IMG/VR virus record: IMGVR_UViG_3300043425_000570 | Coordinates: 1-35,376 of that record | Direction: 5' to 3' (one strand) | Origin: a virus | Length of the DNA stretch: 35,376 nucleotides | In this document: piece by piece, positions 6,401-14,304 of the stretch | Numbering within the stretch: the first letter of the stretch is position 1 | How the letters are laid out: every line of letters starts with the position of its first letter | Notes under the pieces: generated by a model | The model's input: the letters and a program-made list of their open reading frames with translations, nothing else | Told to the model about the DNA's origin: nothing | Databases searched by the model: none | Made by a program: the position numbers and the translations under genes

Positions 6401-7048
6401 ATGGATTATAGGGTATTGGATCTTGGTCTTGTTTACTATAAGAATGTTATTCAGGAACCACAACTTTTAATAGATGCGATAGAAGAACTTAATGTAAGAT
6501 TCTTGGCAAAAGAGCATGTGAATGATGCACGAACTGTGGTAAGAGACTGGACTCCTTGGTCATATGGAGAGATGATATTTAATTATCAAAAGTTTTTCCC
6601 AGAGGCAAAAGATATTTCAGACACAGACTACTATGCAAAAGAAATGAAGCATATTGCCAATGTTCTTTATGGCTCATTAGATAGGGCATTTGCTCATTAT
6701 TCGCAGCAGCTTTATCCATTTGCTGGCAAAAATATTAAGACCAGAGAACAGAGTATACATCTTTTGAAGTATGGTGTTGGTGGCCATCTACCAGCACATC
6801 AAGATCAGGGTATTAGCTCTAGAGTGCTTTCTACCGTTATGTATTTGAATGATGACTATCTGGGCGGAGAGATCGAGTTCAGGCAGTCTGGAGTCAAAAT
6901 TAAGCCAGAAGCTGGAAGCATTATATTTTTCCCATCAAACTTCTTGTATGTCCATGAAGTTTATCCAATTACAGAAGGATTTAGGTACTCGATGCCACAC
7001 TGGTACCACAATATGTATAACCCTATTAATTCGAATGGGAACGAATGA
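6401..7048 (+). CDS. 2OG-Fe(II) oxygenase, prolyl 4-hydroxylase-like, copy 2
   Basis: 215 residues. The iron facial triad is His133, Asp135 (AHQDQG) and His185 (YVHEVYPI), with Arg195 (GFRYSM) as the 2OG anchor. The strand STVMYLNDDYLGGEIEF and the SIIFFPSNF turn are typical of P4H proteins. It most resembles the reverse-strand copy at 15384-16094 (shared DDYxGGELEF-like block, KIKPxAG, YPVT/YPIT). The start follows the previous stop by one base and its end overlaps the carbamoyltransferase start by 4 bases, so the three genes are translationally coupled. The likely role is hydroxylation of a side chain used by the neighbouring transferases; that is inference. Confidence 0.88.
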   Translation: MDYRVLDLGLVYYKNVIQEPQLLIDAIEELNVRFLAKEHVNDARTVVRDWTPWSYGEMIFNYQKFFPEAKDISDTDYYAKEMKHIANVLYGSLDRAFAHYSQQLYPFAGKNIKTREQSIHLLKYGVGGHLPAHQDQGISSRVLSTVMYLNDDYLGGEIEFRQSGVKIKPEAGSIIFFPSNFLYVHEVYPITEGFRYSMPHWYHNMYNPINSNGNE

Positions 7049-8457
7049 AGATTCTAGGCTTTAATGAGACATCTCATGACGCAGCCATGTCTTTAATTGA
7101 CGATAATGGAAATATCTTGTTTGCTGGTCATGCAGAAAGATATAGCAAAAGCAAGAATGACTGGTACACTAATGGTAATCTTTTGGATGATCTTGTCAAA
7201 TACGGAAGCCCAGACAAAATAGCCTATTACGAAAAGCCTTACCTCAAGAAGCTTAGGTTGTTGCTGGGTGGGTACGCAGATTGGAAGCCTAATGTCAAAT
7301 ACGACCAGTCTTTTAGGCATCACCATTCTCATGCAGCAGCAGGGTACTATACCAGTCCATTTAGAGATGCTGTAATTGTAGTCCTTGATGCTATCGGTGA
7401 GTTCACAACAAGTTCTGTTTGGATCGGTGATGGTGACAAAATAACTCTGCATAAAAAATGGAATTATCCATTTAGCTATGGCCTATTCTATTCGGCATTT
7501 ACAGATCTCATTGGTCTCAAGGCTAACGAAGAAGAGTACATCATGATGGGCATGGCTGCTTATGGTGACCCAGACCTATACTATGAAAAGGTTGAGGAGT
7601 ATTTCCCAGCAGTTTACAAGCAGAAATATAACTTTCACAAAGGTATCTATGACTGGGGACAGGACATTACAGCAAATGATAAATTCCATATAGCCGCTGC
7701 TGTGCAAAGGGTATACGAAGATAGGCTGTGGGATTTTATGTACATAGCCAGACAAGAATTAGATAGTTCAAACCTAGTGTTCATGGGTGGCTGTGCACTT
7801 AACAGTAAAGCTAATACTATGCTGTGGGACATATTCCCAGATGTATGGATTATGCCTAATCCAGGAGACGCAGGAAGCTCTCTAGGAGCTGCTGCAGCTA
7901 TGCATGGCAAGCACCTAAATTGGCAAGGTCCATATCTAGGCCACGATCTCGGCGGAGAATACCCAGTAGATAAAATCTTTAATGAAATTATGACAAAAAA
8001 GATTGCAGCAGTAGCCACTGGAAGAGCAGAATTTGGTCCAAGAGCCCTAGGAAATAGGAGTATTCTAGCTGACCCACGTGACCCAGATATAAAGAATAAA
8101 GTTAATAAGATAAAGAAGCGTGAAGAGTTTAGACCATTTGCTCCAGTAGTTATGGAAGAATATGCTTCAGAATGGTTTGACATGCACTATGCAAGCCCTT
8201 ATATGCAGTACACGCCTAAGTGCCTAAAGCCAGAGCTTATCCCGTCTGTTGTTCACTATGATGGAACTTCCAGGGTACAGACAGTAAATGCTAATCAGCA
8301 CCCAGGGCTATACGCACTACTAAAAAAGTTTTATGAAGAGACTGGAGTGCCAATATTACTGAATACTAGCCTTAACATTAAGGGTCAGCCATTATTAAAT
8401 GACGAAGAAGACATTAACAGGTGGCAGAAGATGTATGGACAGGATATAATTAGATAA
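7045..8457 (+). CDS. O-carbamoyltransferase (NodU/CmcH family)
   Basis: 470 residues. N-terminal MKILGFNETSHDAAMSLID is the ASKHA-fold opening of this family, and HHHSHAAAGY (near 93-102) gives the conserved histidines of the Kae1-like domain that binds metal and carbamoyl-adenylate. GGCALNSKAN, PGDAGSSLGAAA and, in the C-terminal YrdC-like-substituting domain, GPRALGNRSILADP follow in the normal order. The reaction is transfer of a carbamoyl group from carbamoyl phosphate, with ATP, to a hydroxyl of a sugar or antibiotic. It is shorter than most NodU proteins (usually above 550), mainly at the C-terminus. Here it probably decorates a glycan or a hydroxylated group made by its neighbours. Confidence 0.88.
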   Translation: MKILGFNETSHDAAMSLIDDNGNILFAGHAERYSKSKNDWYTNGNLLDDLVKYGSPDKIAYYEKPYLKKLRLLLGGYADWKPNVKYDQSFRHHHSHAAAGYYTSPFRDAVIVVLDAIGEFTTSSVWIGDGDKITLHKKWNYPFSYGLFYSAFTDLIGLKANEEEYIMMGMAAYGDPDLYYEKVEEYFPAVYKQKYNFHKGIYDWGQDITANDKFHIAAAVQRVYEDRLWDFMYIARQELDSSNLVFMGGCALNSKANTMLWDIFPDVWIMPNPGDAGSSLGAAAAMHGKHLNWQGPYLGHDLGGEYPVDKIFNEIMTKKIAAVATGRAEFGPRALGNRSILADPRDPDIKNKVNKIKKREEFRPFAPVVMEEYASEWFDMHYASPYMQYTPKCLKPELIPSVVHYDGTSRVQTVNANQHPGLYALLKKFYEETGVPILLNTSLNIKGQPLLNDEEDINRWQKMYGQDIIR

Positions 8458-8459
8458 TT

Positions 8460-9410
8460 ATGGTAAATAAAGATAAAACAATTTTTATAACTATTCCAGC
8501 ATATGAAGATCCGCTGTTATTGCCAACAATTAAGGGTGCACTAGATAACGCTTTAAATCCAGATAGATTGTTTTTTTGTATTGGCATGCAGTATGCTGAG
8601 CTTCCAGATATCTCTCCATATATAAACAATCCAAACTTCAAATTTTTATTCTATGAGGTTAGCAAAAGACCAGGAGTTTATTGGATAAGAAGAGAAATGG
8701 CAGAGCAGCACTCTGGCCAAGACTATTTCCTAATGCTAGACTCCCACATGACATTCTCTAAAAATTGGGATGCAAAGATTATAAATGATTATGAGGACCT
8801 TGTTCGGAGACACGGACAAAGAACTATTATGTCCACATCTTTGTCTCCGCAGCCAGCCGATACTTATGAAGATAACACCATAACTCTTAAGACTTGCTGG
8901 AAGGTAAACTGGGGATTTGAGCCAAAAAGCATAGAGAGAACCGTTATCCCTGGATATATTCATGCCCCATGGGATGGAGAAAGATACCAAAAAACCTTAT
9001 ACTCCTGCAGCCATTTTTTCTTTACAAATAAAGACTATCTGTCGGACGTTGGATTTCACCAAACAATACGCTCATACTCAGAAGAGTATACGATTGCAGT
9101 AACAACGTTTTTGTCTGGATGGGACTACTATCGTTTGCCAGAGTTTGCACATCTTGGGCACAACGATAGCCCAACGGCAAGAGCTATATATAAAAAAGAT
9201 AGATATACTTTGGCTGAAGGCAAGAGGTACCAAGCAATATTTGAAACACCAGAGGAAAAGCTAGAAATTGAAAAATTTGTTTTGCTTGATAACTCTAGTA
9301 TTTTTAAGGTAAAGAACCAGAGACGATCAATTGAGGACTTCTATGAAGAGGGTGGGGAAGATCTAAAAAATGCCAGAGACAAGTTCCTAGAAATATTCGG
9401 TTTAAAATGA
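8460..9410 (+). CDS. Polypeptide GlcNAc-transferase-like glycosyltransferase (Skp1 GnT1 family)
   Basis: 316 residues and the clearest member of the PF11397-type family in the window. IFITIPAYEDPLLLPTI (8-24) opens the Rossmann-like fold, LFFCIGMQY follows, RPGVYWIRREMAE (70-82) is the conserved GPxxAR-like segment, and YFLMLDSHMTFSKNWD (89-104) carries the DSH metal site. In eukaryotes this family adds GlcNAc to hydroxyproline of Skp1; related genes occur in phages. It is encoded two bases after the carbamoyltransferase and overlaps the RmlB-like gene, with P4H-like genes in the same operon. The donor sugar is unknown. Confidence 0.85.
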   Translation: MVNKDKTIFITIPAYEDPLLLPTIKGALDNALNPDRLFFCIGMQYAELPDISPYINNPNFKFLFYEVSKRPGVYWIRREMAEQHSGQDYFLMLDSHMTFSKNWDAKIINDYEDLVRRHGQRTIMSTSLSPQPADTYEDNTITLKTCWKVNWGFEPKSIERTVIPGYIHAPWDGERYQKTLYSCSHFFFTNKDYLSDVGFHQTIRSYSEEYTIAVTTFLSGWDYYRLPEFAHLGHNDSPTARAIYKKDRYTLAEGKRYQAIFETPEEKLEIEKFVLLDNSSIFKVKNQRRSIEDFYEEGGEDLKNARDKFLEIFGLK

Positions 9411-10411
9411 CAAAGAGAGTTTTAATAACTGGCGGAGATGGCTTTGTTGCTGCCCATGTCATGAAGAGAATACTGGACACTACCAATTGGGAGATTGTCG
9501 CTTTAACATTAAAGAGTCATTCGGAATTGCCAGCAAGAATTAGATTTGCCACAAGCAATGATGATTCTAAGTTTGCAAGAATATCCCTGATCTCGTGCGA
9601 CCTATCTGTGCCTATTTCTAGGGAAATGGCAGCTAGGTTTGGAAAGATTGATTACTTAATTAACTTAGCCAGCGAATCCCATGTGGATAGGAGCATCGCT
9701 GACCCAGCAAACTTTATCATCAATAATGTCCAAGTAATTTGCAACGTTCTTGACTGGGCAAGAGAATACAGGCCAGAAAAAGTTCTTCACGTGTCAACAG
9801 ATGAAGTTTTTGGCCCATACGACCAGCATAAATTTTTAGAGTGGGATACACATCTTCCAAGCAATCCATACAGTGCCTCTAAGGCAGCACAAGAAGATAT
9901 AATCTTTGCTTACTGGAGAACTTACAGTGTTCCAGTGTCAATCATCAATATTATGAATTTGGTGGGTGAGGCTCAGAATGCTGAGAAGTTTACGCCAATG
10001 GTAATTAACAAAATTATTAATGATCAGGAATTGGACATTCATACATATGATAATGGCAAAGTTGGTATGCGTTATTGGCTACATGCTGGTAATCAGGCAT
10101 CCGCATTGCTACATGTTTTGAGTTTGCCAATGGCTCTACCATCTGATAGCGAGAAGCCACATAAATTTAATGTTGGTGGGGATGCCGAATACTCAAACCT
10201 AGAATGGGCAGAAATAATTGCAACTATCATGGGCAAAAATATTAAGTACAAGCTTGTAGATTCTTCAACAGTTAGACCAGGGTATGACTCTAGATATGGA
10301 TTAAACAATTCTAAGCTTTTAGAATCTGGATGGGTTGCCCCATACAACCTAAATGAAGAATTACCGAATATTATTAAATGGTATATTGATAACCCAGGGG
10401 TGACAGAATAA
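9407..10411 (+). CDS. NAD-dependent sugar-nucleotide epimerase/dehydratase (RmlB-like)
   Basis: 334 residues, an extended short-chain dehydrogenase. GGDGFVAAHV (8-17) is the GxxGxxG dinucleotide site, ASESHVDRSI and STDEVFG are hallmarks of dTDP-glucose 4,6-dehydratases, and PYSASKAAQE contains the catalytic YxxxK. The likely reaction is formation of a 4-keto-6-deoxy sugar nucleotide. The N-terminal loop TLKSHSELPARI differs from classical RmlB (which has YAGN), so another NDP-sugar could be used. It overlaps the upstream and downstream genes and thus belongs to the same operon as the two GnT1-like transferases, for which it may supply the donor. Confidence 0.85.
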   Translation: MTKRVLITGGDGFVAAHVMKRILDTTNWEIVALTLKSHSELPARIRFATSNDDSKFARISLISCDLSVPISREMAARFGKIDYLINLASESHVDRSIADPANFIINNVQVICNVLDWAREYRPEKVLHVSTDEVFGPYDQHKFLEWDTHLPSNPYSASKAAQEDIIFAYWRTYSVPVSIINIMNLVGEAQNAEKFTPMVINKIINDQELDIHTYDNGKVGMRYWLHAGNQASALLHVLSLPMALPSDSEKPHKFNVGGDAEYSNLEWAEIIATIMGKNIKYKLVDSSTVRPGYDSRYGLNNSKLLESGWVAPYNLNEELPNIIKWYIDNPGVTE

Positions 10412-11238
10412 TGGCTCACCAAATGGAATCAATACCGTTAGTTCAGTTTTCTCCTTTTTGTCACGACATCGCCACCTTATATCCATCTTATGAAAAAATC
10501 CTAGACCCTAATAAAAAATTTGATTGGATGGATCCAGATAAAGAGTTAAACCTAAAACTATATAGATCCGACGAGTTCTCTAAGGATCATGGTAGTAAAA
10601 AGCATATACTTTTTTCTGGTTGTTCTGTAACTTATGGTACTGGACTTCTTTTAGAAGAAACCTGGACCCGTCAAATCTGGCAAACTCTGCAAGACACTTC
10701 TGGGTATTTTAATCTTGCCATGGAGGGCAATAACATTTCAAACATGGTTTTTGAAATAATAAAGTACTGCTCTATTTATGGAAATCCAAATACGATTGTG
10801 CTCAATCTGCCAGATCCATATAGATCTATGCAGCCAATGCCTGGAGGCAGTACTAACTTCATATTTGACAGGCCAAAATTTGACAATAAGAAGAATATGC
10901 CACTAGACAGTGAGACAGAATTGCTAAAGGCTAAGCTTGAGCTAGCAGTATTTCAGTCATATAAAGTACTAGAGCTTTATTGCAAAAGCCACAACATAGA
11001 GCTATATTCATTTAGCTGGGACATGAAGACCGAAGATCTATTCGGTAGCCCTGATTTCCCAACATTCTTTAAAATAGACCAGGGCTGGCTTGCTGCAACA
11101 ATGGTAGAGTACCTAGAACTTAACCCAGACAAAGAAGAGTTTTCTATTTACGCAAGGGACCAGGCAAAGCATCCAGGTACCGCCTACCACTATGCTTATT
11201 TTAAGTTCATAAAGCAGATAATTAATAATGCTATCTAG
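10411..11238 (+). CDS. SGNH/GDSL-hydrolase-like protein, copy 1
   Basis: 275 residues. HILFSGCSVTYGTG (65-78) resembles block I of SGNH esterases with Ser72 as nucleophile; FNLAMEGNNISNM gives the Gly of block II and the Asn of block III; and ARDQAKHPG near 248-256 has Asp and His in the block V position (spacing DxxxH rather than DxxH). A homologue with the same blocks is on the reverse strand at 16739-17644. The family may remove or transfer acyl groups on glycans. Assignment is by motif only, and the block V spacing is unusual, so activity is uncertain. It starts on the last base of the preceding stop codon and closes the operon. Confidence 0.6.
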   Translation: MAHQMESIPLVQFSPFCHDIATLYPSYEKILDPNKKFDWMDPDKELNLKLYRSDEFSKDHGSKKHILFSGCSVTYGTGLLLEETWTRQIWQTLQDTSGYFNLAMEGNNISNMVFEIIKYCSIYGNPNTIVLNLPDPYRSMQPMPGGSTNFIFDRPKFDNKKNMPLDSETELLKAKLELAVFQSYKVLELYCKSHNIELYSFSWDMKTEDLFGSPDFPTFFKIDQGWLAATMVEYLELNPDKEEFSIYARDQAKHPGTAYHYAYFKFIKQIINNAI

Positions 11239-11267
11239 CTAAAGTTATTTACAAGGCAAAATGCAAA

Positions 11268-11292
11268 ATAAGATATAATTATAGTATCTTAT
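11268..11292 (+). promoter_or_regulatory. Promoter with overlapping inverted repeat before the endolysin gene
   Basis: ATAAGATA (11268-11275) and TATCTTAT (11285-11292) are perfect 8-base inverted arms that flank and overlap the -10 TATAAT (11274-11279). AAGGAG lies 11298-11303, before ATG 11309. The repeat could be a repressor site that times lysis, or a 5' hairpin. Confidence 0.5.
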
Positions 11293-11308
11293 CGGATAAG
11301 GAGATAAA

Positions 11309-11929
11309 ATGGCAAAGACACAGTTTCCAATAGATGGAAAATTGGGGAAGCAATACAAGGTAACATCTGAATATGGATGGCGTATTCACCCAGTCGAAAA
11401 GACAAAGAAACACCACAATGGAGTAGACCTTTGGGGTGCAGCAGCAACTATCTACATTGAATCATTCCATGACGGAAAGGTTATTTTTGCTGGTCCATCT
11501 AGCAAGAAAAATCCAGATGGTTCAGTTGGTGGATTTGGCTACCATGTAATGGTACAGCACAAGATTGACGGAAAGTTTTATGTATCTGTTTATGCTCACA
11601 TGCGTAAGGGATCTCTAAAGGTTAAGGTTGGTCAAAAGATTGAGGCTGGAACAGTTCTGGGCATCATGGATGCTACTGGAATGGTTACTGGAAAGCACCT
11701 ACACTGGGAAATCTGTGTTGGAAAGAAGTATGTCTGGACTGGCAACGGCAAGGGCTACGTTGACCCAATGAAGTTTACCAAGGCACTTATCACTAAGGAA
11801 GCTGCTCTTGCAGAAGCAGCAGTTGCTACCCCAGAAGATGGATCAGTTGCCCCAGCACCTACTCACGATGAAGATCAGGCTGCAGCACTGGATGCACAGC
11901 GTCAAGCAGCTAAGGCAGCTCAGGCATAA
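11309..11929 (+). CDS. Peptidase M23 (LytM-type) endolysin
   Basis: 206 residues. The zinc site is complete: His36 and Asp40 (HHNGVDLWG), His97 (YAHM) and His130-x-His132 (KHLHWE). GWRIHP is the usual opening. These enzymes cut the peptide cross-links of peptidoglycan. There is no signal peptide or SH3/LysM domain; instead an Ala/Glu/Gln-rich tail of about 45 residues follows position 160 and could be a flexible linker or wall-interacting segment. It lies at the head of a gene block with a DUF2061 membrane protein overlapping by one base, a plausible lysis cassette. The role as endolysin rather than virion-associated lysin is inference. Confidence 0.85.
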   Translation: MAKTQFPIDGKLGKQYKVTSEYGWRIHPVEKTKKHHNGVDLWGAAATIYIESFHDGKVIFAGPSSKKNPDGSVGGFGYHVMVQHKIDGKFYVSVYAHMRKGSLKVKVGQKIEAGTVLGIMDATGMVTGKHLHWEICVGKKYVWTGNGKGYVDPMKFTKALITKEAALAEAAVATPEDGSVAPAPTHDEDQAAALDAQRQAAKAAQA

Positions 11930-12126
11930 TGTCAAAAAAGAGAAGTCTTAAAAAAACAGTTAGTTGGCAAATTGTTCACCTTGGCTTTGTTGCCACAGTG
12001 ATCTATTTGTTTACTGGTGAATGGGAATATGCTGGTATTGGTGCTTTGGGGTATATGGCATGGGAGTCAACAGCATATTACTTTCACGAACGGGCTTGGG
12101 AAAGATTCGGGAAAGCAGATAAATAA
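11929..12126 (+). CDS. DUF2061-like small membrane protein
   Basis: 65 residues. RSLKKTVSWQIVHLGFVATVIYLFTGEWEYAG and YYFHERAWERFG match the DUF2061 pattern (start KTxSW, a membrane segment ending in TG, and a final YYxHERxW). One or two membrane helices span roughly 14-30 and 34-48. The function of DUF2061 is unknown. The start overlaps the endolysin stop, and its own stop overlaps the next start. Its position after an endolysin makes a holin-like role conceivable but unproven. Confidence 0.75.
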   Translation: MSKKRSLKKTVSWQIVHLGFVATVIYLFTGEWEYAGIGALGYMAWESTAYYFHERAWERFGKADK

Positions 12127-12302
12127 TGGCAACATATGAATACGTCTGTCGTGAATGTGAAACAAAATTAACAGTCTCTAGAGGAATATCGGATGCAGAT
12201 CCAGGATATTTATGTGAGACTTGCGGAAATAGGATGAATAAGGTATACTCTATAGGAGCCGTTACTTTTAACGGTAGCGGATTCTATAGTAAGGACAAGT
12301 AG
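12126..12302 (+). CDS. FmdB-like zinc-ribbon protein
   Basis: A 58-residue protein from ATG 12126 (overlapping the previous TAA) to TAG 12300-12302. CREC near 8-11 and CETC near 32-35 form a zinc ribbon, and FNGSGFYSKD at the end matches the GxGFYxxD tail of the FmdB/CxxC_CxxC_SSSS family. The N-terminal MATYEYVC is also typical. Members are proposed regulators, without a proven mechanism. Confidence 0.75.
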   Translation: MATYEYVCRECETKLTVSRGISDADPGYLCETCGNRMNKVYSIGAVTFNGSGFYSKDK

Positions 12303-12536
12303 TTGGTAGAGACAGCAGAGTGGGTACTTACTGCTAATGATCGATGCGATGCAAGAGATTGCGGAGCACAGGCATATGTGAAGGCCACAGGAGTAACTGG
12401 AGAGTTATGTTTCTGTGGCCATCACTATGAGCTGGTTGTTAACAATGCAGTGGGGTATGACAAAATGATGAAGTTTGCCTTTAGCATTATAGATGAAAGA
12501 GACCGCCTGGTCTCTAATAGACTTAAGGAAGATTAA
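12303..12536 (+). CDS. DUF7455-like zinc protein
   Basis: 77 residues from TTG 12303, with AAGGA about ten bases upstream. LTANDRCDARDCGAQAYV followed by GELCFCGHH matches the small actinobacterial and actinophage family I know as DUF7455: an N-terminal Cys pair and a C-terminal CxHH, probably one zinc site. The function is unknown. It is useful mainly as a host marker, because the family is concentrated in Actinobacteria and their phages. Confidence 0.72.
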   Translation: MVETAEWVLTANDRCDARDCGAQAYVKATGVTGELCFCGHHYELVVNNAVGYDKMMKFAFSIIDERDRLVSNRLKED

Positions 12537-12944
12537 ATGTTTGAGTATTATGTAAAAGAAGTGACCAACGTAGTAGATGGTGACACCATTGACGTTGTAA
12601 TTGATCTAGGGTTTGATATTAGTTTTACTTCACGCGTTCGTCTAGCTGGTATTGATACCCCAGAATCACGAACTACTGACAAGGTAGAGAAGGCTCTCGG
12701 TCTGGAGTCTAAGGAATATCTTAAGAAGGCTATTAAGGCTGCTAAGACTGTTGTGATTAAGACTGAGAAGATGGACTCATCTGAAAAGTATGGTCGCATT
12801 CTTGGCTGGGTATACCTAGATGGTTCTGGGAATTCACTTAATCACGAGATGATTGAAAAGGGATATGCCTGGGGATATCTTGGAGACACCAAGGTAAAAG
12901 ACTTTGAGGCACTTGCAAAGGCAAGAGCAAAAGCCAGTAAATAA
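12537..12944 (+). CDS. Staphylococcal nuclease-like (SNase) endonuclease
   Basis: 135 residues, the length of a bare SNase OB-fold domain. VVDGDTIDVVIDLG (11-24) carries the calcium-binding Asp, VRLAGIDTPE (35-44) the catalytic Arg and second Asp, and EKYGRILGWVYL (83-94) the second catalytic Arg. Glu43-equivalent is present in DTPESR. There is no signal peptide, so it should act inside the cell, perhaps in host DNA breakdown for nucleotide recycling. It starts immediately after the previous stop with AGGA upstream. Confidence 0.87.
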   Translation: MFEYYVKEVTNVVDGDTIDVVIDLGFDISFTSRVRLAGIDTPESRTTDKVEKALGLESKEYLKKAIKAAKTVVIKTEKMDSSEKYGRILGWVYLDGSGNSLNHEMIEKGYAWGYLGDTKVKDFEALAKARAKASK

Positions 12945-12949
12945 AATAG

Positions 12950-12955
12950 TATAAT
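12950..12955 (+). promoter_or_regulatory. -10 box for leaderless gene at 12962
   Basis: TATAAT (12950-12955) lies six bases before ATG 12962, so the mRNA should start at the A of the start codon. No good -35 and no Shine-Dalgarno sequence. Confidence 0.6.
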
Positions 12956-12961
12956 TATCCT

Positions 12962-13396
12962 ATGGAATACTTTGTTGGTTCGATTTTAACCTTAGCTACA
13001 GTTTCTGTCTGTAATATTCTTTTATTTAAAAATAAAAAGAAAAGGGTTAATCTTGAGGTTCAGTTTAGGCAATCTCGACTTAACGAGCTTTTGAAGCCAA
13101 TAAAGGCCATAGAAGATTTGGTTCGGGCAATAACAAAACCTCCATCTCCAACTCAGAGCAGGAACCACCAGGCGTCACAGCATGTCAGGGTAATCATGTC
13201 TGAGACAGAGGCATACTGGATTGCTAATAATACATTTTATGTTGCCGATGTGAAAGATAGTCTCATCGTTCAAGAAACAACAAGAGAGGTTGACACAATG
13301 TCGATGGATGATGTACAATTGAAAAAGATTATAGAAATCGTAGAAATGTTAGGAGATACAAATGATAGTAGTGGTCCAAGGGGCAAAGGGATTTGA
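12962..13396 (+). CDS. Membrane-anchored hypothetical protein
   Basis: 144 residues. A single hydrophobic segment at about 5-21 (YFVGSILTLATVSVCNILLF) is followed by a basic patch (KNKKKR), so the protein is probably anchored with the rest in the cytoplasm. A Pro/Ser/Gln-rich linker near 55-72 leads to a small acidic C-terminal domain. I do not recognise the family. Predicted leaderless; the 3' end overlaps the next gene by 35 bases. Confidence 0.7.
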   Translation: MEYFVGSILTLATVSVCNILLFKNKKKRVNLEVQFRQSRLNELLKPIKAIEDLVRAITKPPSPTQSRNHQASQHVRVIMSETEAYWIANNTFYVADVKDSLIVQETTREVDTMSMDDVQLKKIIEIVEMLGDTNDSSGPRGKGI

Positions 13397-13712
13397 CGAT
13401 TATTCGATATTCCTATCTGGAATGCGATCTGCCTTAATTAATCTACCAGATGATGACAAGCAGTTTACGGTTTTTAGTGCTGGCCCAGTAAATATTAATA
13501 ACATGGCTATGGAGTTTATTAATGTTACAGAAAGAGGTCTGAAAGCAAGAGGAATTCGATCAAAGCTTGTTAAGATACCACCTAGCTGGATTGAACAGAA
13601 TCATCACGATATCGATCTTTTGGCATATTACACCTTGCCAAAAGAGCCAATTCCTGGTATGATTACTAAGGTTGGCAACAAGGGCGTTAACGTCCAAGTC
13701 TATCGATTTTAA
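13362..13712 (+). CDS. Hypothetical protein, possibly SLOG/Rossmann-like
   Basis: 116 residues, from ATG 13362 with AGGAG 7 bases upstream. VVVQGAKGFDDYSIFLSGM (3-21) resembles the first strand and loop of YspA/SLOG proteins (GxRxFxDY), and FTVFSAGPVNINNMAMEFINVTERGLKARG looks like a second Rossmann strand with a conserved Asn-rich loop. SLOG proteins bind nucleotides. This is a resemblance by eye only. It overlaps the previous gene, so translation is coupled. Confidence 0.6.
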   Translation: MIVVVQGAKGFDDYSIFLSGMRSALINLPDDDKQFTVFSAGPVNINNMAMEFINVTERGLKARGIRSKLVKIPPSWIEQNHHDIDLLAYYTLPKEPIPGMITKVGNKGVNVQVYRF

Positions 13713-13789
13713 ATACTGACCTAGAGGTATTTAATAGTTCCGTAGATATTCGGGACACAAATAAACAAAAAATATAAGGAGCAGAGACG

Positions 13790-14002
13790 ATGAAAACTAT
13801 TACGTCTCTAGAACAAATGGACAAGATTGTCCGATCAGAGAAGTCTTTGCGTTGGAATGGTTGGGATGTAGAACATACAGTTCCGAATCCAACAGCGTGG
13901 AGCAAGCCAAATGGCGTTTTTATCAGGGGCAGATGGTATGTTAAACAAGTTTTTCCTATCACTGAAACTGGTTGGGAGATCCCTGGTAAGTTTGTGAGGT
14001 AA
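13790..14002 (+). CDS. Small hypothetical phage protein
   Basis: 70 residues, rich in Trp (LRWNGWDVEH, TAWSKP, GRWYVKQVF, GWEIP), suggesting a compact beta-sheet domain. Similar Trp-rich proteins occur in actinophages, but I know no function. AAGGAG lies before ATG 13790. It is followed by WhiB after 3 bases, so the two are probably one operon. Confidence 0.65.
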   Translation: MKTITSLEQMDKIVRSEKSLRWNGWDVEHTVPNPTAWSKPNGVFIRGRWYVKQVFPITETGWEIPGKFVR

Positions 14003-14005
14003 CTT

Positions 14006-14296
14006 ATGAATATATCCAGAGATAAGTGGAAAGAAAACGCCAGCTGTCTTAAATTTGACACTAACTTATTTTTTGACGAGTATGAGGAAGACCCAGAGCT
14101 AAGACCAGACATTGATGAGATGTGTGCTGGATGTCCAGTTGCAAGACAATGTTTTGCTATTGGGGTATCACAGAAATCTTGGGGAGTCTGGGGTGGAATA
14201 TACTTGGAAGATGGTGAAATATCTAAAGAGTTTAATAGACACAAGACTAAGGCTCAATGGGGCAAGACTTGGCAAAAACTAACAAATGATGGGTAA
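14006..14296 (+). CDS. WhiB-family [4Fe-4S] transcriptional regulator
   Basis: 96 residues with the complete WhiB signature: Cys14, Cys40, Cys43 and Cys49 (spacing C-x25-C-x2-C-x5-C), then GVWGG at 60-64 and a basic C-terminus (NRHKTKAQWGK) for DNA binding. Wbl proteins are restricted to Actinobacteria and their phages; they bind the region 4 of the primary sigma factor and change promoter choice. In mycobacteriophage TM4 a WhiB protein interferes with host division genes and superinfection. GAGGT lies before ATG 14006. This is the strongest host marker in the window. Confidence 0.93.
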   Translation: MNISRDKWKENASCLKFDTNLFFDEYEEDPELRPDIDEMCAGCPVARQCFAIGVSQKSWGVWGGIYLEDGEISKEFNRHKTKAQWGKTWQKLTNDG

Positions 14297-14304
14297 GGGA
14301 TTGA

